From contig DATJIF010000183.1 in the NCBI GenBank assembly GCA_035493475.1, positions 1-64,000 of the forward strand: DNA of 64,000 nucleotides, given 5' to 3'. Origin of the DNA: Actinospica sp035493475. GTDB taxonomy: Bacteria; Actinomycetota; Actinomycetes; Streptomycetales; Catenulisporaceae. Both the position numbers and the translations under genes were made by a program. Positions 58,787-64,000 of the stretch are shown piece after piece. Within the stretch, counting starts at the first letter, position 1. Each line of letters begins with the position of its first letter. Below the pieces are notes generated by a model. The model made no database searches. It had not been told where the DNA came from and saw nothing but the letters and a program-made list of their open reading frames with translations.

Positions 58787-59007
58787 GGCTGACCCCCGAG
58801 CAGGCAGCGCACCTGACCGAGCTGGTCGAGCGCTGCCGCCCGGTGCTCGCGACCGACGGCATGGACGCCGTGCAGGAGCTGCTGGTCGAGCTGGACGTCA
58901 GCACGATCCGCGCGATCGTGGTCACCCGGGGCCTGCTCGGCTTCCCGGAGACGCCGCTTCCGGTCGCGACCGAGATCGTCGTGACGAGTCCCGCGAGAAA
59001 TCGTTAG
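58768..59007 (+). CDS. Small protein of unknown function (79 aa)
   Basis: This 79-residue protein starts MFENVIGLTPEQAAHLTELV and is mainly alpha-helical and acidic, with no membrane segment or signal peptide. I do not recognise a family. Nearly every codon ends in G or C, as in neighbouring genes, which supports coding. It starts 19 bp inside the Rid gene in another frame, suggesting translational coupling. Its stop overlaps that of the convergent TetR gene. Confidence 0.6.
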   Translation: MFENVIGLTPEQAAHLTELVERCRPVLATDGMDAVQELLVELDVSTIRAIVVTRGLLGFPETPLPVATEIVVTSPARNR

Positions 59008-59630
59008 CCGCGAGCTTCCAGCCGGACGGCCGCGTCGTAGATGAGCTGGGCGTGGAGTTCGAACATGGCCACCAGGTCCACGCCGTCGCCTGCCACTTCG
59101 CGCTGGACGAAGAGGCCGTCGGCGCCCGCCACCGCGTAGGCCGTGAGCGTCTGGACGGCGGCGGCGGGCAGGGCGGGGAAGAGCGTCGCCATGACCTCGG
59201 CGATGCGCTGGCGGGCGATCTCGCGGACTTCCAGGAAGACGGTGCGGCCGCGCGGTTCGGCAGGGCGGCGTTCCAGCGCGAGCATGAGGCCGAGGCGCAG
59301 GAAGTCGGGGGCGTCGACGAGTGATCTGGCCACGTCGGCGGCCATGGCGGTGACGCGTTCGAGCGGGGTTCCGCTGTGCTCGCCGGGCAGTTCGAGGGCC
59401 TGGAGCCACGTCTCGAAGCTGCGTTCGATGACGGCCGCGATCAGGTCGTCCTTGTCCTTGAAGTGCCAGTAGATCGAACTGGCTGGCAGGCCGCACTTGG
59501 CACTGACGGCGGCGATGGACGTGCCCTCGTAGCCGCGCTCCCCCGCGATCTCCACCGCCGCGTCCAGGATGCGCTGGCGGGATTCGACGCCGTTCGCGCG
59601 CTTCCTGCGCGAACCATCTGCGTGGGACAT
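59004..59630 (-). CDS. TetR-family transcriptional regulator
   Basis: This 208-residue protein has the HTH ILDAAVEIAGERGYEGTSIA, AVSAKCGLPASSIYWHFKDK and a TetR C-terminal ligand domain. GGAGGGG precedes the ATG at 59630, which rules out the longer frame. It is divergent from the flavin hydroxylase gene. A near-perfect 16-bp palindrome (59703-59718) lies between them. It probably represses the upper aromatic operon and responds to an aromatic substrate or intermediate. Confidence 0.9.
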   Translation of the reverse strand: MSHADGSRRKRANGVESRQRILDAAVEIAGERGYEGTSIAAVSAKCGLPASSIYWHFKDKDDLIAAVIERSFETWLQALELPGEHSGTPLERVTAMAADVARSLVDAPDFLRLGLMLALERRPAEPRGRTVFLEVREIARQRIAEVMATLFPALPAAAVQTLTAYAVAGADGLFVQREVAGDGVDLVAMFELHAQLIYDAAVRLEARG

Positions 59631-59702
59631 GGATCCCCTCCGTCTGTTCTCGAGGCCTTGACGGTACCAGCGGGCCGGAGTTAGCGTAGCGGTCATTCCA
59701 AT

Positions 59703-59718
59703 TGTAGTGATCGCTACA
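59703..59718. promoter_or_regulatory. Candidate TetR operator upstream of the hydroxylase operon
   Basis: TGTAGTGATCGCTACA has perfect 5-bp arms (TGTAG/CTACA) and is palindromic except at two inner positions. It is 73 bp upstream of the TetR ATG and 38 bp upstream of the hydroxylase start. Confidence 0.6.
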
Positions 59719-59755
59719 GCAATCTGCCGTGGCATCCACAGTGAGGTGGTCTGGC

Positions 59756-61285
59756 GTGTACGACGTCGCCGTGATCGGATACGGGCCCACGGGAGTGACC
59801 GCGGCGAACCTGCTGGGCGCGCTGGGCCTGCGGGTCGTCGTGCTGGAGCGGGACGCCGAGGTGTTCGCGCGGGCGCGGGCGATCTCCACGGACGAGGAGG
59901 TCGTGCGGATCTGGCAGCGGTTCGGGCTGGCCGAGCGGCTGAAGCAGGACATGCTCGCCGACCGGCCGCTGGACTTCGTGGACGCGCGCGGCCGGACGTT
60001 CCTGAGCGCCTCGCCGACGCCGCGCGGGCACGGGCATCCGCCGCAGATGTTCATCTACCAGCCGGTTCTGGAGCAGGTGCTGCGCGAGGGCGTGGACCGC
60101 TTCCCGAACGTCGAGGTGCTGCTGCAGCGCGAGTGCCTGCGCGTGCGGCAGGACGCGGAGGGCGTGGAGTTGACGGTGCTCGACACCGGCGACGAGTCCG
60201 TGCGGCAAATCCGCGCGGCGTACGTGATCGCGGCGGACGGCGGGTCGAGTCCGACCCGCGCGCAGTTGAACGTGGGCTACGAGGGCCGCACGTACGAGGA
60301 CCGCTGGGTGGTCATCGACACCGAGATGCTCAAGCCGTGGCCGGACCACGACCGGCTGCGGTTCCGCTGCGATCCGGCGCGCCCGGCCGTGGACTGCCCG
60401 ACGCCGCTCGGGCATCACCGCTGGGAGTTCCCGATCCTGCCCGGGGACGATCCGGAGCATCTGACCTCTGACGACGCGATCCACGCGCTGGTCTCGCGGT
60501 ACGGGATCGGCCGGGACAGCATCAGGATCCTGCGGGCCACGGTCTACAGCCACCACGTCCGCTTCGCCGCGCGCTTCCGGGTCGGACGCGTGTTCCTCGC
60601 GGGCGACGCGGCGCACGCGATGCCGCCGTGGATCGGGCAGGGCATGGCGGCCGGGGTCCGGGACGCGGCCAATCTGTGCTGGAAGCTGGCGGCCGTGCTG
60701 CGCGGCGAGCTTCCCGAGGCGGCGCTCGACTCGTACGAAGCCGAGCGCAAGCCGCACGTGCGGGAAGTGACCAAGCGCGCGGTGTTCGTCGGGCGGATCA
60801 TCACCGAGCGGCGGCGGGCGGTCACCCGGGTGCGCGACTCGGTCCTGCCGGTGCTGGGGCGCGTTCCGGGGTTCGCCGACTGGTTGCAGGACTCGAACTG
60901 GATACCCGTCGCCCACTACGCGGACGGCCTGCAGGCGAAGCCGCGCGCGAAGGCGTCCGGACATCAGATCCCGCAGCCGTGGGTCACGTCGTCAGACGGG
61001 AAACGCGTGCGACTCGACGACGTGCTGGGCGGCCGATGGGTTCTGCTGCACGCGTCGCTGCCGGTTCCGCAGGCGCCGCAACCCGCGTGGGACGGCGTGC
61101 CCGCGCTGCACGTCCTGCCCGCCGGATCGCAACCGGCCGAGGGTTCGATCGTCGACAGCGACGAGGTCCTTCTGCCCTGGATGAACAAGCATCGTGCCGG
61201 CTCGCTCGCGCTGCGCCCGGACGCCTACGTCTACGCCGCCGCGCCCGCGGGCGTGCGGCTTCCGCCTCCCCCGATCAACCTGTGA
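59756..61285 (+). CDS. MhpA-like FAD-dependent aromatic hydroxylase
   Basis: This 509-residue class A flavin monooxygenase has the FAD-binding VAVIGYGPTGVTAANLLGAL at the N-terminus, VIAADGGSSPTRAQL, and the GD motif RVFLAGDAAHAMPPWIGQGM. It resembles 3-(3-hydroxyphenyl)propionate hydroxylases and adds a hydroxyl ortho to an existing phenolic OH using NAD(P)H and O2. The GTG start at 59756 is chosen because GAGGTGG lies just upstream; GTG 59729 is an alternative. It is followed after 7 bp by the C-C hydrolase gene. The substrate is not resolved. Confidence 0.88.
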   Translation: MYDVAVIGYGPTGVTAANLLGALGLRVVVLERDAEVFARARAISTDEEVVRIWQRFGLAERLKQDMLADRPLDFVDARGRTFLSASPTPRGHGHPPQMFIYQPVLEQVLREGVDRFPNVEVLLQRECLRVRQDAEGVELTVLDTGDESVRQIRAAYVIAADGGSSPTRAQLNVGYEGRTYEDRWVVIDTEMLKPWPDHDRLRFRCDPARPAVDCPTPLGHHRWEFPILPGDDPEHLTSDDAIHALVSRYGIGRDSIRILRATVYSHHVRFAARFRVGRVFLAGDAAHAMPPWIGQGMAAGVRDAANLCWKLAAVLRGELPEAALDSYEAERKPHVREVTKRAVFVGRIITERRRAVTRVRDSVLPVLGRVPGFADWLQDSNWIPVAHYADGLQAKPRAKASGHQIPQPWVTSSDGKRVRLDDVLGGRWVLLHASLPVPQAPQPAWDGVPALHVLPAGSQPAEGSIVDSDEVLLPWMNKHRAGSLALRPDAYVYAAAPAGVRLPPPPINL

Positions 61286-61292
61286 GGACACC

Positions 61293-62141
61293 ATGAAGGA
61301 ATCAGTGCTCGATGTCGCGGGCCGGAAGATCTTCGTCGCCGAGGCCGGGGACGGCCCGCCGGTCCTGCTGCTGCACGGCGGCGGGCCGGGCGCCTCGGGC
61401 GTGTCCAACTACCGCCGCAACATCGAGGCGTTGGCGAAGGAGTACCGGGTCATCGTCCCCGACCTGCCGGGTTACGGTCGGAGCACGAAGGGCGTGGACG
61501 GCCGGGATCCTTTCGGGTACCTCGCGGACAACATGCGTGGCCTGATGGACGTGCTGGACCTGGACAAGGCCGCGCTGGTCGGGAACTCGTACGGCGGCGC
61601 GTGCGCGCTGCGGCTCGCGCTCGACACTCCCGAACGTGTGGATCGCATGGTTCTGATGGGGCCGGGCGGCATCGGCACGACCCGGGCGCGGCCCACGGCG
61701 GGTCTCAACAGTCTGCTCGCCTATTACGGCGGCGACGGCCCTTCGCGGCTGAAGCTGGAGAAGTTCATCCGCAACTACCTCGTCTTCAACGCCGCGCAGA
61801 TACCCGATTCGGTGATCGACAGCCGCTTCCGGGACAGCATCGACCCCGAGGTGATCGCGAATCCGCCGCTGCGACGCCCATCCGGCCGCAACGCCCTGCG
61901 CACGCTCTGGAAGATGGACTTCACGCGCGACGCACGACTCAACACCCTGCCCGTGCCCACGCTCGTGCTCTGGGGCGCCGCGGACAAGGTCAACCGGCCC
62001 AGCGGCGGGCGGATGCTCGCCGAGCGCATGCCGAACTGCGACCTCTACCTGGTCGCGAACACCGGCCATTGGGTGCAGTGGGAGCGCGCCGAACTGTTCA
62101 ACCGCGTGTGCGCCGACTTCCTGGCCGGTGGGTCCCGGTGA
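61293..62141 (+). CDS. Meta-cleavage-product C-C hydrolase (alpha/beta hydrolase)
   Basis: This 282-residue alpha/beta hydrolase has LLLHGGGPGASGVSNYRRNI (oxyanion hole), the nucleophile motif LVGNSYGGACALRLALDTPE, WGAADKVNRPSGG with the catalytic Asp and ANTGHWVQWERAELFN with the catalytic His. It matches MhpC/BphD/HsaD-type enzymes that split the ring-fission product into hydroxypentadienoate and a carboxylic acid. The stop overlaps the GTG of the extradiol dioxygenase gene. Its product is the substrate of the hydratase encoded at 54071. Confidence 0.92.
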   Translation: MKESVLDVAGRKIFVAEAGDGPPVLLLHGGGPGASGVSNYRRNIEALAKEYRVIVPDLPGYGRSTKGVDGRDPFGYLADNMRGLMDVLDLDKAALVGNSYGGACALRLALDTPERVDRMVLMGPGGIGTTRARPTAGLNSLLAYYGGDGPSRLKLEKFIRNYLVFNAAQIPDSVIDSRFRDSIDPEVIANPPLRRPSGRNALRTLWKMDFTRDARLNTLPVPTLVLWGAADKVNRPSGGRMLAERMPNCDLYLVANTGHWVQWERAELFNRVCADFLAGGSR

Positions 62142-63133
62142 ACATCTTCGGGTCCGTACATCTCGGCTACATCGTCATCGAGACGCGGCGCTTCGGCGAC
62201 TGGCGGCGCTTCGGTACCGACGCGATCGGCATGCACCACGACGCGGTAGACAACGACCACATGCGCTTCCGTCTCGACGAGCAGGAGTGCAGGTTTCTGA
62301 TACGTCGCGGACCCGCTGAGGACGTGGTCGCCACCGGCTGGCATGTCGACGGCCACGGTGAGTTCGAGGAGATCGCGGGACGGTTGCGGGCGCGGGGTCT
62401 GCCGGCCGTCGAGGGATCCGCCGAGGACGCGGCGTTGCGCGGGGTCGAACGGCTGCTGCGGTTCCCGGGGCCGAAGGGGATCACGCAGGAGGTGTATACG
62501 AACCCGATATCGTCCGCGGAGCCGCTGCGGATGCTCGCGTCCGGGTTCGTGACCGGCGACTCGGGGATGGGGCACGTGGCCCTCACATCGACCCGGCCGG
62601 AACGGGTGCGCGGCTACTTCGGCACGCTGTTCGACGCGCGGCTGACGGACTACATCGACGAGACGATCAGCGGCGTGAAGCTGAAGATCCGCTTCCTGCG
62701 CCTCAACGAACGGCACCATTCGATCGCGATCGCCGCGACACGTGGACTGCCGGTCGATCCGATCCGCACGCGCGTGCAGCACCTCAACATCCAGGCCGCC
62801 ACGCTCGACGACGTGGCCCAGAGCTATCAGCGCGTGCACGAGCTCGGCTTCCGGATGGCGCTGTCCGTCGGTCAGCACACGAACGACAGGGAGCTGTCTT
62901 ACTACGCGCGCACGCCCTCCGGCTTCGAGTGGGAGGTGGGCTGGAATCCGATCGTCGTCGACGAGAGCACCTGGCAGCCCTCGACGCATCAGGGGATCAG
63001 CATCTGGGGCCACACGCCCGTCGGCCAGACCATCGTCGACAAGCTCGACCAGTTCCACAGAAGTGCCCGGTCTCTCCTTAGGAAAGAAGCATCATGGCAA
63101 ACCCGCGCCGCATCGACGTCCACCAGCATGTGA
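62138..63133 (+). CDS. Type I extradiol (VOC) ring-cleaving dioxygenase
   Basis: This 331-residue two-domain vicinal-oxygen-chelate protein carries the iron ligands in the C-terminal domain: His in SGMGHVALTSTRPERV, His in RVQHLNIQAATL and Glu in ARTPSGFEWEVGWNP. YYARTPSGFEWEVG matches the extradiol dioxygenase signature. It resembles 2,3-dihydroxybiphenyl-1,2-dioxygenase/HsaC-type enzymes that open catechols next to the hydroxyls. The GTG start overlaps the hydrolase stop. The last 40 bases overlap the next gene, so the C-terminal tail after about residue 318 is encoded in shared DNA. Confidence 0.9.
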   Translation: MNIFGSVHLGYIVIETRRFGDWRRFGTDAIGMHHDAVDNDHMRFRLDEQECRFLIRRGPAEDVVATGWHVDGHGEFEEIAGRLRARGLPAVEGSAEDAALRGVERLLRFPGPKGITQEVYTNPISSAEPLRMLASGFVTGDSGMGHVALTSTRPERVRGYFGTLFDARLTDYIDETISGVKLKIRFLRLNERHHSIAIAATRGLPVDPIRTRVQHLNIQAATLDDVAQSYQRVHELGFRMALSVGQHTNDRELSYYARTPSGFEWEVGWNPIVVDESTWQPSTHQGISIWGHTPVGQTIVDKLDQFHRSARSLLRKEASWQTRAASTSTSM

Positions 63134-64000
63134 TCCCGCCGCGCTACGCCGACTGGATCCGCGACCACGGCCTGCGTCCCGGCGGCATCGACCTGCCGGA
63201 CTGGTCGCCGTCGGCGGCGCGCAAGTTCATGGACGCGCGCGACATCGCCACCGGGATCCTGTCGGTCTCCACGCCCGGCGTGTACCTCGGCGACGCGGCC
63301 GAGGCGGCGAAGATGGCCCGCCACGTGAACGAATACTGCGCCGACCTCGTGCGGGACGAGCCGGAGCGCTTCGGCTTCTTCGCCACGCTCACGCTCCCCG
63401 ACGTGGACGGCGCCATCGCGGAGGCCGAGTACGCGCTCGACACCCTGCACACCGACGGCATCGTGCTGCTGGCCAACAACGACGGCCGCTACCTGGGCGA
63501 TCCGGGCTTCGCGCCGCTGCTCGACTTCCTGCACCGGCGCCGCGCCGTGGTGTTCATCCACCCCGGCGAACTGCCCGCCGAGCCCGTCCCCGGCATCCCG
63601 ACGTTCACCGCCGACTTCCTGCTGGACACGACGCGTACCGCGATCAGCCTGATCCTGTCCGGCGCGCTGAAGAAGTACGACGGCATCAAGTTCATCCTCG
63701 CGCACGCCGGCGGCTTCGTGCCCTACATCGCCTATCGCATCCTGCTGACATCGATGAGCCAGTCGAGCAAGCTCGCGCAGGCCTTCGCCGTCGTGGACCA
63801 GAAGCACCAGATCCCGCGGCTGCTCGCGCCGCTGCGGCAGTTCTACTACGACGTCGCCCTCTCCTCGACGCCCGCCGCGCTGCCGAGCCTGTTCGAGGTC
63901 GCCGACCCGACGCACGTGCTCTACGGCAGCGACTTCCCGTTCGCGCCGTCCGTCGCGGTCGGCTTCATGGCCAGGCAGTACGAGCGGATGCCGATCGATC
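63094..64000 (+). CDS. ACMSD-like amidohydrolase/decarboxylase (3' end cut by window edge)
   Basis: The 302 visible codons show an amidohydrolase-2 family protein: RIDVHQHVIPPRYADWIRDH (HxH metal motif), KFILAHAGGFVPYIAYR with a metal His and VLYGSDFPFAPSVA with the catalytic Asp. This resembles aminocarboxymuconate-semialdehyde decarboxylase and gamma-resorcylate decarboxylase-type enzymes, which remove CO2 from aromatic acids or ring-fission products. It starts inside the dioxygenase gene (ATG 63094 after AGGAAAGAAG). A decarboxylase here suggests that the pathway handles a carboxylated aromatic. Confidence 0.85.
   Translation, partial: MANPRRIDVHQHVIPPRYADWIRDHGLRPGGIDLPDWSPSAARKFMDARDIATGILSVSTPGVYLGDAAEAAKMARHVNEYCADLVRDEPERFGFFATLTLPDVDGAIAEAEYALDTLHTDGIVLLANNDGRYLGDPGFAPLLDFLHRRRAVVFIHPGELPAEPVPGIPTFTADFLLDTTRTAISLILSGALKKYDGIKFILAHAGGFVPYIAYRILLTSMSQSSKLAQAFAVVDQKHQIPRLLAPLRQFYYDVALSSTPAALPSLFEVADPTHVLYGSDFPFAPSVAVGFMARQYERMPID

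Noticed and set aside
1..64000. CRISPR array, phage or antiphage defence island, biosynthetic megasynthase
   Set aside because: No regularly spaced repeats, integrase, terminase, Cas, restriction or PKS/NRPS signatures were found. The content is catabolic and regulatory.

Overview
This 64 kb window has very high GC content, near-saturated GC at third codon positions, frequent GTG starts and many 4-bp start/stop overlaps. It encodes a DasR-like GntR regulator, ROK regulators, an F420-type luciferase-like oxidoreductase, a DUF1707 protein and a maleylpyruvate-isomerase-family protein. Together these point to the chromosome of a filamentous soil actinomycete. I cannot name the genus. No rRNA, tRNA, CRISPR array, integrase or transposase was recognised.

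Layout. (1) 1-5.2 kb holds galactoside and acid-sugar use: a secreted GH27 alpha-galactosidase (cut by the window edge), a ROK regulator, an enolase-superfamily sugar-acid dehydratase and a GH36 alpha-galactosidase. A 17-bp motif is shared by the two intergenic regions. (2) 5.2-8.3 kb holds a BenE-type transporter, a divergent XRE-cupin regulator and a secreted alpha/beta hydrolase. (3) 8.3-27.2 kb holds a PucR regulator and a divergent 17-kb, 16-gene run. It covers xanthine and 8-oxoguanine to urate, allantoin and ureidoglycolate, then glyoxylate to tartronate semialdehyde and glycerate phosphate. A free-standing homologue of the allophanate-hydrolase C-terminal domain sits inside it, and no ureidoglycolate lyase was found. 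(4) 27.4-37.7 kb holds a prolyl aminopeptidase flanked by an inverted dispersed repeat, then two divergent arms for CoA-dependent degradation of an ortho-substituted benzoate such as 2-aminobenzoate or salicylate.

(5) 37.7-53.2 kb is mixed: carbonic anhydrase, F420-type oxidoreductase, DUF1707 protein, MarR, a rok-dasR pair, secreted SMP-30-like protein, EF-hand protein, a multidomain beta-helix (GH87-like) secreted enzyme, a PAS-PP2C phosphatase, a GH18 chitinase and a DUF1275 membrane protein. DasR-responsive-element-like palindromes lie upstream of both rok-dasR and the chitinase gene, which suggests a local N-acetylglucosamine/chitin circuit. About 950 bp of gene-free, structure-rich DNA lies before the chitinase gene. 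(6) 53.2-64 kb holds an IclR regulator whose start lies in a perfect palindrome, then a meta-cleavage pathway in two blocks: hydratase, acylating acetaldehyde dehydrogenase and aldolase; then flavin hydroxylase, C-C hydrolase, extradiol dioxygenase and an ACMSD-like amidohydrolase cut by the window edge. A GNAT, a maleylpyruvate-isomerase-family protein, a Rid protein, a small unknown protein and a TetR lie between them.

All functions are inferred from motifs, lengths and gene context; no database search was run.
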